Below, in pieces: positions 1-7,406 of a stretch of 10,963 nucleotides of DNA. Below the pieces are notes generated by a model. It was not told where the DNA came from, searched no databases, and worked only from the letters and a program-made list of their open reading frames with translations. A program made the position numbers and the translations under genes. Position 1 is the stretch's first letter; the number at the start of each line of letters is the position of its first letter. Origin of the DNA: Brumimicrobium sp033722555 (GTDB lineage Bacteria > Bacteroidota > Bacteroidia > Flavobacteriales_D > Crocinitomicaceae); contig JAWVYS010000065.1 of NCBI GenBank assembly GCA_033722555.1, positions 1 through 10,963 on the forward strand, given 5' to 3'.

Positions 1-63
1 CGCTATTTCCTGAAAAAAATATTCCTTGTAGGCGTTAAAGTTATTTTTAAAGATTTCGGTCAT
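1..63 (-). CDS. N-terminus of an unidentified leftward gene, cut by the window edge
   Basis: Twenty-one codons run leftward from an ATG at 63-61 to the window edge without a stop. They read MTEIFKNNFNAYKEYFFQEI followed by A, a plausible soluble N-terminus rich in aromatic and charged residues, with no signal peptide. The frame closes just upstream with a TGA at 102-100, and no other in-frame ATG lies between, so the start is well bounded. A Bacteroidota-type promoter on the minus strand (boxes at 129-131 and 101-108) sits about 38 nt upstream, which is the main reason to believe the gene is real. It is divergent from pyrG. Too little is visible to assign a family. Confidence 0.55.
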   Translation of the reverse strand, partial: MTEIFKNNFNAYKEYFFQEIA

Positions 64-100
64 TATGGAAGAAAATTGCAGTTTAACATTGCATGTATTT

Positions 101-131
101 CAAAGTTAAACTATTCATATTTAACGACCAA
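101..131 (-). promoter_or_regulatory. Predicted Bacteroidota promoter of the left-edge gene
   Basis: On the minus strand a -7 box TAACTTTG (108-101) matches TAnnTTTG exactly. A TTG -33 element lies at 131-129, with 20 nt between the two. This is the spacing expected for the primary sigma factor of Bacteroidota. Transcription would start near 95, giving a leader of about 30 nt before the ATG at 63. Confidence 0.6.
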
Positions 132-206
132 GAAATCGACCGAGTGAATTAAAATAATCTGATATTTAACACATTAAAGATAAAGTTTGATATTTTTAAA
201 ATTTTT

Positions 207-218
207 ATTTCCGGAAAT
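207..218. other. Perfect 12-bp palindrome between divergent genes
   Basis: ATTTCCGGAAAT is a perfect self-complementary 12-mer in an otherwise AT-rich 265-bp gap (64-328) between the left-edge gene and pyrG. It lies about 75 nt upstream of the pyrG -7 box. It could be an operator for a dimeric regulator or chance. The rest of the gap holds only the two divergent promoters and AT-rich sequence. Confidence 0.3.
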
Positions 219-291
219 TTGACAAATGCCATGGTTGATAATTTACTCATAAAAAAATCACAACTTAACACCGTCAACGTCGGTATTGTTA

Positions 292-299
292 TATCTTTG
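292..299 (+). promoter_or_regulatory. Predicted -7 box of the pyrG-yidC promoter
   Basis: TATCTTTG matches the Bacteroidota -7 consensus TAnnTTTG exactly and lies 29 nt before the pyrG ATG, so the leader would be about 25 nt. I see no TTG at the expected -33 position (about 269-271), so either the -33 contact is weak or the promoter relies on an activator. Confidence 0.5.
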
Positions 300-328
300 C
301 CTCCCGTAGTTACAAATCAATTGAAATA

Positions 329-1942
329 ATGTCCAATTCAACGAAATATATCTTTGTAACTGGTGGGGTGGCTTCCTCATTAGGAAAAGGAATTATCTCT
401 GCTTCTTTAGCGAAATTGTTACAGGCGCGGGGTTATTCTACGACGATTCAAAAATTAGATCCGTATATCAACATTGACCCGGGTACTTTAAACCCTTACG
501 AACACGGTGAATGTTATGTAACCGATGACGGTGCGGAAACGGATCTGGATCTCGGACATTACGAGCGATTTTTGAATGTACGCACTTCACAGGCAAATAA
601 CGTAACCACGGGAAGAATATATCAGTCCGTCATCAGCAAGGAAAGACGCGGCGATTATTTAGGGAAAACGGTACAGGTTATTCCGCACATCACGGATGAA
701 ATCAAAGAATCGGTTCAGAAATTAAGTCAGACCGGGGATTACGATATCGTGATCACCGAAATTGGCGGTACTGTCGGCGACATCGAATCCTTGCCTTACG
801 TAGAGGCCGTTCGTCAGATGCGCTGGGAATTTGAAGATGACTGTGTAGTGATCCACTTGACACTCGTTCCTTTTCTGGCAGCGGCGGGTGAGTTAAAAAC
901 AAAACCGACGCAGCACGCGGTTAAACAGCTTTTGGAGCTGGGTGTTCAGCCCGATATTCTGTGCTGCCGCACCGAACATGAACTGGATCTATCGCTGCGA
1001 AATAAAATTGCTAAATTCTGTAACGTTGCTCCTGAAGCTGTTATAGAATCAAGAGATGCCGATTCCATTTATGACGTACCTATTTTAATGCAGTCGGAAG
1101 AACTGGATGAAGTGGTATTAAAAAAACTGGGGCTATCAAGAAAATCCGTTCCGAATCTGGATGCGTGGAAATCATTCCTGCATAACCTGAAAAACCCGAC
1201 CAGTGAAATTACGATAGGACTTGTAGGAAAATATGTTGAACTGAAGGATGCTTACAAATCCATCAATGAGGCGATTATACACGGAGGAACTGCCAACCTG
1301 TGCAAGGTAAATGTTCGCTGGATACACTCCGAGAAAATAACGCGTAAAAACGTATCCGATAAACTAAAAGGCCTGGACGGCGTACTGGTTGCACCCGGAT
1401 TTGGTTCACGCGGGATCACGGGAAAAATAACCGCCGTAAAATATGTCCGCGAAAACAAAATACCTTTCTTTGGTATCTGTCTGGGAATGCAATGCGCGGT
1501 GATTGAATTCGCAAGAAATGTGATCGGCTGGGATGATGCACATACCGTTGAAATCTCTCCGGAAAGCAAACGCCCTGTCATCAGTTTGATGGAGGAGCAG
1601 AAAAATGTATCCGACAAAGGCGGCACAATGCGTCTTGGAGCGTATAAATGTGAACTTAAAGCAGACTCAAACATCTACGACGCCTATAATACCGAAGTCA
1701 TCCGTGAGCGTCACCGCCACAGGTTTGAGTTCAACAATGAATATCTTGAAGAATTTGAAAAGCACGGTATGAAAGCCACCGGGGTAAATCCGGAAACCGG
1801 ACTTGTGGAAGTTGTTGAAATCGCTGATCACCCCTGGTTTGTCGGTGTGCAGTTCCACCCGGAATATAAGAGTACCGTTGATGAACCTCACCCGCTATTT
1901 ACAGCGTTCATCAAAGCGGTTAAAGACCATAAGAAAAAATAG
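329..1942 (+). CDS. pyrG: CTP synthase (glutamine-hydrolysing)
   Basis: Converts UTP, ATP and glutamine to CTP, the last step of de novo pyrimidine nucleotide synthesis, in the cytoplasm. The 537 residues are full length for the family. The N-terminal amidoligase domain (about 1-270) has the P-loop GGVASSLGKG with Lys20, the DPYINIDPGT segment, the ETDLDLGHYERF motif with Mg-binding Asp74, and TEIGGTVGDIES with Glu144. The C-terminal class-I glutamine amidotransferase domain (about 295-535) has the nucleophile Cys384 in GICLGMQ, and His510 and Glu512 in QFHPEYKS, completing the Cys-His-Glu triad. The start at 329 gives the expected N-terminus just before the P-loop strand. yidC begins 16 nt downstream on the same strand, so the two are probably co-transcribed. 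Nothing looks damaged. Confidence 0.98.
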   Translation: MSNSTKYIFVTGGVASSLGKGIISASLAKLLQARGYSTTIQKLDPYINIDPGTLNPYEHGECYVTDDGAETDLDLGHYERFLNVRTSQANNVTTGRIYQSVISKERRGDYLGKTVQVIPHITDEIKESVQKLSQTGDYDIVITEIGGTVGDIESLPYVEAVRQMRWEFEDDCVVIHLTLVPFLAAAGELKTKPTQHAVKQLLELGVQPDILCCRTEHELDLSLRNKIAKFCNVAPEAVIESRDADSIYDVPILMQSEELDEVVLKKLGLSRKSVPNLDAWKSFLHNLKNPTSEITIGLVGKYVELKDAYKSINEAIIHGGTANLCKVNVRWIHSEKITRKNVSDKLKGLDGVLVAPGFGSRGITGKITAVKYVRENKIPFFGICLGMQCAVIEFARNVIGWDDAHTVEISPESKRPVISLMEEQKNVSDKGGTMRLGAYKCELKADSNIYDAYNTEVIRERHRHRFEFNNEYLEEFEKHGMKATGVNPETGLVEVVEIADHPWFVGVQFHPEYKSTVDEPHPLFTAFIKAVKDHKKK

Positions 1943-1958
1943 CACGTAACAATTAGCA

Positions 1959-3959
1959 ATGGATAGAAACACATTAATTGGATTGGGACTCATCGGAGTC
2001 ATTTTAGCTCTTTTCACTTACTTTAATCAGCCTTCTCCGGAAGAGATTAAAGCCCAGCAGGAAAAAATTGAACTTGCTGAGAAAAAAGCCAAAGAAAGAA
2101 AGGCTTTTGAAGCGGAGGAAAAGAAGAAGGAAGAAACAGCAATTACCGTTCAAACCGGAACTCTGGTACCGAAAAAGAATGAAAAAGGTGAAATTGTAAC
2201 GGACTCTTTGGGAAGAAAGGTTTATACCGATACGATTACTAAACGTGATACCATTCTCGCTGAAAGTTCAGCAATTCCTGTTTCGGAAGAAAGTATGAAA
2301 CCTGCCGATGAGGAATTGAAAGGAGAAATACACACGATCGAAAACGATAAACTTAAAATTGAAATCAGTACCAAAGGAGGTGGAGTTTCGACTGTGTATC
2401 TGAAGGAACATCAGACCTACGAGGCATTTCAAAAGAATCAGGGAAAAGATAAAATAGACCCGTTAAAACTTTTTGACAATAAAGCATCGGTAAATCAGCT
2501 TGTTTTCCCGTTGAACGGAAATTCTGTTGAAACAGGAAAACAGATTTTCGAAGTGGTTAAACAAAGTGAATCGGAAATATTCCTTGAAAAAGACTTTGGA
2601 AACAATCAGAAGATCGTTTTTATGTATTCTTTGCAGCCCGGTGATTATCACATGGCCTACGAAGTTAAAATGAAAGGTTTTGAGGGAAAAGTGTTGCCCG
2701 AAAACGTTATGCTGGACTGGGAAAGTGAACTACTGAAAACGGAAAGACTATTGTCTGAGCAGCGCAGAACATCTACTGTATTTTTCAAAGGGTACAACGA
2801 TTCCTACGATTACCTTTCAGAATACTCGGATGACCAATATTCACCTGAAATGGATGTTGAATGGGTAGCGTTTAAGCAAAGTTATTTTTCGAGTATGATG
2901 ATGCCTGAAAAGCCTTTCAAAAAGGAAGGAACATCTTTCGAGGTAAAAGGTTATCAGGAAGGATCGGAAAAAGACTCTACACATATCAAGCAGTATAGCG
3001 CACTGATGAACCTGAATATAGACAATACTGCTAACGGATATGCCGCCATGAAGTGGTATTTTGGTCCCAACGATTATGACCTTCTCGCCTCTTATGAGAA
3101 CGAAGCGGAGGACATCATCAATCTGGGATGGGGAATTTTCCGATGGGTAAATATTTACGCTATACAGCCCATCTTCAACTGGCTGGCAGCCTTTGGTATG
3201 AATCTCGGATTAGCGATCCTTTTGTTAACGATCATTGTAAAAATCTTCCTCACTCCTATTCAGTGGAAAATGTACACCTCTTCGGCCAAGATGCGGATTC
3301 TTAAGCCGGAAATCGAAGAACTGAACAAGAAATATCCGAACAAGGAAGACGCAATGAAAAAGCAGATGGAAATGATGACCATGTATAGGGAGTCCGGTGC
3401 GAGTCCGTTGGCCGGATGTGTTCCCATGCTCATACAGATGCCCATCCTTTTTGCGGTATTCCGATTCTTCCCAAGCAGTTTCACATTGCGTCAGGAAAGC
3501 TTCCTCTGGGCTGAGGATCTATCGAGCTATGACTCTGTGGTTGACCTGGGTTATAACATTCCTTTCTATGGTGACCACGTAAGTTTATTTACGCTACTGA
3601 TGGCGGCTACAACGCTCATTTATACAGTTCTGAACAGCAGCAACATGCAGCAGCCGTCACAGCCCGGAATGCCCAACATGAAAGTGATCATGTATATCTT
3701 CCCGATAATGATGATCTTCTTCTTCAATAATTTTGCTTCCGGTTTGAGTTATTATTACTTCATCTCAACCCTGATGTCTATTCTTACCATGATTATGATC
3801 AAACGATTCTTCGTGGATGAGGAAAAACTCAAGGCAAAAATGGCTAGCCGCAAAGCGACCAAGCAGGCCAAAGGAAAGGCCGGATCAAAATCCAGGTTTC
3901 AGGAGCGTTTGGAGCAAATGCAGAAAGCGCAGCAGGAGAAGTTGAAGAACAGGAAGTAA
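1959..3959 (+). CDS. yidC: Membrane protein insertase YidC
   Basis: Inserts and folds inner-membrane proteins, alone or with the Sec translocon. It has 666 residues, somewhat long for the family. Residues about 6-22 form the first membrane anchor. A highly charged Lys/Glu-rich tether (about 27-65) then leads to the periplasmic beta-domain (about 105-385). The conserved insertase core starts near residue 388 (NLGWG), with membrane segments at about 410-434, 485-503, 542-560 and a long hydrophobic stretch at about 575-617. The core motifs AKMRILKPEIEELNKKYP and GCVPMLIQMPILFAVFRFFP are clear. The position of the proteobacterial groove Arg is Lys428 (TIIVKIFLTP), which as far as I recall is usual in Bacteroidota. 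The tail (about 618-666) is Lys/Arg/Gln-rich and could contact the ribosome. A strong terminator follows the stop. Confidence 0.97.
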   Translation: MDRNTLIGLGLIGVILALFTYFNQPSPEEIKAQQEKIELAEKKAKERKAFEAEEKKKEETAITVQTGTLVPKKNEKGEIVTDSLGRKVYTDTITKRDTILAESSAIPVSEESMKPADEELKGEIHTIENDKLKIEISTKGGGVSTVYLKEHQTYEAFQKNQGKDKIDPLKLFDNKASVNQLVFPLNGNSVETGKQIFEVVKQSESEIFLEKDFGNNQKIVFMYSLQPGDYHMAYEVKMKGFEGKVLPENVMLDWESELLKTERLLSEQRRTSTVFFKGYNDSYDYLSEYSDDQYSPEMDVEWVAFKQSYFSSMMMPEKPFKKEGTSFEVKGYQEGSEKDSTHIKQYSALMNLNIDNTANGYAAMKWYFGPNDYDLLASYENEAEDIINLGWGIFRWVNIYAIQPIFNWLAAFGMNLGLAILLLTIIVKIFLTPIQWKMYTSSAKMRILKPEIEELNKKYPNKEDAMKKQMEMMTMYRESGASPLAGCVPMLIQMPILFAVFRFFPSSFTLRQESFLWAEDLSSYDSVVDLGYNIPFYGDHVSLFTLLMAATTLIYTVLNSSNMQQPSQPGMPNMKVIMYIFPIMMIFFFNNFASGLSYYYFISTLMSILTMIMIKRFFVDEEKLKAKMASRKATKQAKGKAGSKSRFQERLEQMQKAQQEKLKNRK

Positions 3960-3982
3960 GTCTCAATACGAAATAAATTGAG

Positions 3983-4017
3983 CCGCATTCTATTAATTGA
4001 GAGTGCGGTTTTTTTTT
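3983..4017 (+). terminator. Intrinsic terminator of the pyrG-yidC transcript
   Basis: An 8-bp stem, CCGCATTC (3983-3990) with GAGTGCGG (4001-4008) including one G-T pair, has a 10-nt loop and is followed by nine Ts (4009-4017). It begins 24 nt after the yidC stop. A smaller hairpin, CTCAAT (3962-3967) with ATTGAG (3977-3982), stands immediately upstream. Confidence 0.88.
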
Positions 4018-4061
4018 ATCAAATACACCGCCTGTACCCTCATTTTTTTATTAAATGCAGG

Positions 4062-4092
4062 TTGCTTTTTCATCGATAATTAGCTATATTTA
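4062..4092 (+). promoter_or_regulatory. Predicted promoter of the YciO-family gene
   Basis: A TTG at 4062-4064 and TATATTTA at 4085-4092 are 20 nt apart. The second box differs from TAnnTTTG only in the last base. The predicted start near 4099 leaves a very short leader of about 15 nt before the ATG at 4114. It lies after the yidC terminator, so the gene is likely transcribed on its own. Confidence 0.5.
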
Positions 4093-4113
4093 TCCTAAAC
4101 CAATCTTAGAAAT

Positions 4114-4731
4114 ATGTTGATAGAAATAAACGAAAACAATATTGATCAACGTCTGATCGCCGATGTGGTTAAAGCGCTTAAAAAAGGTGAAATCATTATT
4201 TATCCAACCGATACGGTTTACGCGATGGGATGTGATCTCTGCAACAAGGAGGCACTGGAAAAATTAGCGAAAATGAAGAACGTGAAGCTTGAGAAGAGCC
4301 GTTTTTCAATCATCTGTAAAGATATGAGTCAGGTTTCAGATTTTGTGAAGAATATAAACAGGCCAACCTTCAAAATGATGAAGCAGCATCTGCCCGGTCC
4401 TTATACTTTTATTTTGAATGCCTCGAACGAGGTGACCAAATTATTTGATACCAAGCGGAAAGAAATAGGAATTAAAATCCCTGACAACAAAATAGTGCTT
4501 GCGATCATTGAACAATTGGGGAATCCACTGGTCACTACTTCCCTGCTCGATGAAGAGGATGAAATAATGGAATACTTTACCGAACCTTATGAAATTTATG
4601 AGCGTTTCGATGATAAAGTAGCAACGATCATTGACGGTGGCCCCGGTAAGCTTGTGGCATCGACTATTGTTGATTGCACCAATGAGACTCCTCAGATAAT
4701 CCGTGAGGGTGCCGGTGAAATTGAGGTGTAG
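4114..4731 (+). CDS. yciO: YciO-type protein of the Sua5/YciO/YrdC family
   Basis: The family binds ATP and includes the enzymes that make threonylcarbamoyl-AMP for the t6A37 modification of tRNA. At 205 residues it is a single YrdC-fold domain without the extra Sua5 C-terminal domain. Visible motifs are YPTDTVYAMGC (30-40), LPGPYTFIL (93-101), KRKEIGIKIP (114-123), TTSL (141-144), STIVD (183-187) and REGAG (197-201). The pattern (PGxYTFIL, KRKxIG, TSL where TsaC/YrdC has a Ser-x-Asn, near-identical length) resembles E. coli YciO more than TsaC. Automatic annotation would probably call it L-threonylcarbamoyladenylate synthase, but whether it is the main t6A enzyme here cannot be told. Its stop is 16 nt from the end of the convergent leftward operon. 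Confidence 0.9.
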   Translation: MLIEINENNIDQRLIADVVKALKKGEIIIYPTDTVYAMGCDLCNKEALEKLAKMKNVKLEKSRFSIICKDMSQVSDFVKNINRPTFKMMKQHLPGPYTFILNASNEVTKLFDTKRKEIGIKIPDNKIVLAIIEQLGNPLVTTSLLDEEDEIMEYFTEPYEIYERFDDKVATIIDGGPGKLVASTIVDCTNETPQIIREGAGEIEV

Positions 4732-4747
4732 TTAATTCTCCCTGTTT

Positions 4748-5230
4748 TCAGGAATTCACGAACTGTTTAAAGCTGCTTTCCTGAATTTTCAGAGGCCAGT
4801 TCGATCTAAGTTCACCCAGTGTACTCACCAATGGGTCAAAGATGCTTATTTCCTCCAGGTCGCTTCGGTTTGCTAATTCAGTAAAAGGGATTTGAGCGGT
4901 ATCTTTTTCTGTTTGAATAGTAACTTTCATGCGCGTGAAGAAATCCGCATTCAGCTTTTTACCTAGATCCTTCAGTTTTCGTACCGAAGCATCGATGGAA
5001 CAACCGGATGGTGGGGTTAATTTGTCGTTTACTGCTATTACCACGAAATAAGGATTGATTACAGCAGCATTCGCCCAGAGTTTGTTACCGTGAGCAGCCC
5101 ATTCCTTCACAAAAGCATTCAGTTCACTGTTCACCGTCTCAATTTCCGAGTCATTCAGGGCTCTGTCCGTCTGATAAAGCCAAACACGCGAATTATCCGG
5201 AAAATCAGCAAATAGTTGATCGACATTCAT
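4748..5230 (-). CDS. Conserved Bacteroidota protein, often mislabelled 'ABC transporter ATPase'
   Basis: Function unknown. The 160 residues carry no signal peptide or membrane segment, so the protein is probably cytoplasmic. I recognise it as a family common in Bacteroidota whose members carry the label 'ABC transporter ATPase', yet it has no Walker A, Walker B or LSGGQ motif and is too short for an ABC ATPase. Distinctive points are VWLYQ (16-20), EWAAHG (43-48), GCSIDASVR (76-84) with a single Cys77, FDPLV (131-135) and Trp145. It is the last gene of the leftward run, starting 12 nt after the stop of the CCG-domain protein, which suggests a role linked to that redox pair. The ATG at 5230 is the natural start. 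Confidence 0.85.
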   Translation of the reverse strand: MNVDQLFADFPDNSRVWLYQTDRALNDSEIETVNSELNAFVKEWAAHGNKLWANAAVINPYFVVIAVNDKLTPPSGCSIDASVRKLKDLGKKLNADFFTRMKVTIQTEKDTAQIPFTELANRSDLEEISIFDPLVSTLGELRSNWPLKIQESSFKQFVNS

Positions 5231-5242
5231 TCCACTAAAATT

Positions 5243-6037
5243 TTAAAGATCAGCAGCTGTTGCTATCAGTTCCGCAACATCCATTACCTGTGTGCTTTCT
5301 TCTTTGTTTTTATTCTTGACGCCATCGGTCATCATGGTGTTACAGAAAGGACAGCCCGTAGCGATTATATCCGGCTTTAAACCAAGTGCTTCTTCAGTTC
5401 TCTCAACGTTCACCTCTTTGTTCCCTTTTTCCGCCTCTTTGAACATTTGTGCACCTCCTGCACCACAACACAATCCTTTTGAACGACACCGTTTCATTTC
5501 GGCGAGTTCTGCATCGAGGTTTTGAAGCATTTGCCGTGGTGCTTCATACACATCATTCCCTCTACCCAGGTAACATGGATCGTGAAAAGTGATCTTCTTT
5601 CCTTTGAAAGTGTCACCACCTTCCACTTTAAGCTTTCCTTCTTCTATCAAAGACTGTATGAGCTGCGTGTGATGAACCACCTCGTAATTTCCACCGAGTC
5701 CGGGATATTCATTTTTGATGGTGTTGAAGCAATGAGGGCATCCGGTTACGATTTTTTTAATTTCATACCCGTTAAGGACCTGAATGTTCATCATTGCCTG
5801 CATTTGAAAAAGGAACTCATTTCCGGCTCTTTTCGCAGGATCACCTGAACAAGATTCCTCGGTTCCGAGAACAGCAAATTTCACATTGCATTTATTCAGG
5901 ATTTTAACAATAGCCTTGGTAATTTTCTTTGCTCTGTCGTCAAAACTCCCTGAGCAGCCTACCCAGAAAAGAATTTCCGGAACTTCGCCGCTGGCGGTCA
6001 TTTCAGCCATTGTTGGTACTTTCATCAGTTCACTCAT
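5243..6037 (-). CDS. (Fe-S)-binding protein with two CCG domains, HdrB/GlpC-like
   Basis: Probably the catalytic or electron-accepting cytoplasmic subunit of a membrane redox complex. The 264 residues hold two cysteine-rich CCG domains. The first has Cys28, Ser62-Cys63 and Cys100-x2-Cys103; the second has Cys155, Cys190-Cys191 and Cys229-x2-Cys232. The second therefore fits the full CCG pattern (C-x34-CC-x37-C-x2-C), which in HdrB-type proteins binds a non-cubane [4Fe-4S] cluster, while the first has Ser where the first Cys of the pair would be. There are no ferredoxin-type motifs and no membrane segments; these are in the protein encoded just upstream, 24 nt away. Homologues act in heterodisulfide reductases, glycerol-3-phosphate and lactate oxidation, and ETF-linked quinone reduction. 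The substrate is not evident. Confidence 0.9.
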   Translation of the reverse strand: MSELMKVPTMAEMTASGEVPEILFWVGCSGSFDDRAKKITKAIVKILNKCNVKFAVLGTEESCSGDPAKRAGNEFLFQMQAMMNIQVLNGYEIKKIVTGCPHCFNTIKNEYPGLGGNYEVVHHTQLIQSLIEEGKLKVEGGDTFKGKKITFHDPCYLGRGNDVYEAPRQMLQNLDAELAEMKRCRSKGLCCGAGGAQMFKEAEKGNKEVNVERTEEALGLKPDIIATGCPFCNTMMTDGVKNKNKEESTQVMDVAELIATAADL

Positions 6038-6061
6038 AACATATCAATAAAATTATTCTGA

Positions 6062-7396
6062 TCAATCTTCGTCTCTCCAGTTGAGGCGATCATCCTGACT
6101 GAATTGCCACGGAGCACCATTATTCTCAACATTTGAAAGCATACCCGCCAGTTCAGTCGGTACTTTCGATTCCTCCATCACCAGGTATCTGCGCATTTCC
6201 ATAATAATGGAAACAGGATCAATGTTTACCGGACAAGCTTCCACACAGGCCATGCAGGTCGTGCAAGCCCACAATTCTTCCTCCAGTATATGGTCACCAA
6301 GCAAACTCTTTCCGTCATCGTAATCCTTTCCTCTTTTTCGCAGGGTTTTCCCCTTCTCTTCCATTCTGTCACGCGTATCCATCATAATTTTACGCGGAGA
6401 CAATAATTTCCCCGTTTGTGTGGCCGGACAGTTTGCACTGCATCTACCGCATTCTGTACAGGTATACGCATCCAGTAAATTTTTCCAGGTCAGGTCGTTC
6501 ACATCCTTCGCGCCGAATCTTCCTACCGGTTGAGCATCAGCGGCAGGAGCAGCATATGGATCTGCCTCAGGATCCATCATTAGTTTCACCTCATTCGTTA
6601 CTGATTCCATGTTGGTGAACTGGCCTTTTTTCAACAATTTCGAGTAATAGGTATTCGGGAAAGCGAGGATAATATGAATGTGCTTTGAGAACGGCAAATA
6701 GTTAAGAAATACAAACACCATAACGATGTGTCCCCACCACGCAATGCGTTCAAGGGTAAACAATGTTTCGCTTGCCATATTGCCAAAGACAGCCGGTCCA
6801 AGGAACTGCGAGATAGCAAAACCAAAAGACTCATCGTTTAAAGCTTCGGCATGACTTATACCGCGTCGATATAAAACTTCATCCGTACCGTTCATCGTGA
6901 AAATGAAGGTAAGAAGGATAATTTCGAGAATCAGAATCAGGTTTCCATCCAGTTTCGGCCATTTCTTCATTTCTCGCATGCGAAACCGTGGAATATGTAA
7001 TAAATTTCTTCTCGCCAGAAAAATGATTGTCCCAATAAATGCAAGCACAGAAAGGATTTCAATAAATGAAATTATGAATGTATAAAATCCACCCAGTGAT
7101 GCACGGAAAACGCGATGTTCACCGGTTAAACCATCAACGATTATTTCAATCAGTTCGATCTGAGTTATGATAAACGCTGCATAAAGAAAGAAGTGCAGAA
7201 TAGCCGGGATTGGTTTTTTAAACATCTTGGATTGTCCGAATGCAACAAGCGTCATAACCTTCAAGCGTTCGGACCTGTTATCGCTCCGGTCAACATCTCT
7301 TCCCATCAATATATTTTTCCGGATTTTACCTGCGTTGTAGGCAAAAAATCCAAAACTAACGACCAATAAGAGAGCAAATAAAATTATTGCAGCCAT
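6062..7396 (-). CDS. Membrane-bound 4Fe-4S dicluster protein with NarI-like haem b domain
   Basis: Likely passes electrons between a cytoplasmic partner and the menaquinone pool. Of 444 residues, the N-terminal half is membrane-embedded, with segments at about 1-20, 64-88, 104-128, 150-168 and 215-245. His68, His223 and the His239/His241 pair lie in or beside these helices and are candidate haem b ligands, as in NarI or HdrE. The C-terminal half has two ferredoxin-type motifs, Cys313/316/319/323 and Cys378/381/384/388, each ending in CP, as in HdrD/GlpC/EMO-type proteins. The CCG domains usually fused after them are absent; the next gene supplies them. The ATG at 7396 lies 10 nt after the MCE gene stop, implying co-transcription. 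Confidence 0.9.
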   Translation of the reverse strand: MAAIILFALLLVVSFGFFAYNAGKIRKNILMGRDVDRSDNRSERLKVMTLVAFGQSKMFKKPIPAILHFFLYAAFIITQIELIEIIVDGLTGEHRVFRASLGGFYTFIISFIEILSVLAFIGTIIFLARRNLLHIPRFRMREMKKWPKLDGNLILILEIILLTFIFTMNGTDEVLYRRGISHAEALNDESFGFAISQFLGPAVFGNMASETLFTLERIAWWGHIVMVFVFLNYLPFSKHIHIILAFPNTYYSKLLKKGQFTNMESVTNEVKLMMDPEADPYAAPAADAQPVGRFGAKDVNDLTWKNLLDAYTCTECGRCSANCPATQTGKLLSPRKIMMDTRDRMEEKGKTLRKRGKDYDDGKSLLGDHILEEELWACTTCMACVEACPVNIDPVSIIMEMRRYLVMEESKVPTELAGMLSNVENNGAPWQFSQDDRLNWRDED

Positions 7397-7406
7397 ATAA
7401 AAATTT

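Noticed and set aside
219..242. TTGACA followed by GATAAT upstream of pyrG, resembling an E. coli sigma-70 promoter
   Set aside because: The spacing is only 12 nt, and Bacteroidota primary promoters follow a different consensus; TATCTTTG at 292-299 is the better candidate.
1252..1674. 140-codon open frame antisense to pyrG
   Set aside because: It lies wholly within the conserved glutamine amidotransferase domain of pyrG, and its translation shows no recognisable domain.
4741..4752. CCTG-TTTT-CAGG hairpin between the convergent YciO-family gene and the leftward operon
   Set aside because: A 4-bp stem with no T-run on either strand is too weak to call a terminator.
4748..5230. ABC transporter ATPase as the product
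   Set aside because: No Walker A, Walker B or signature motif is present, and the length is too short for an ABC ATPase domain.
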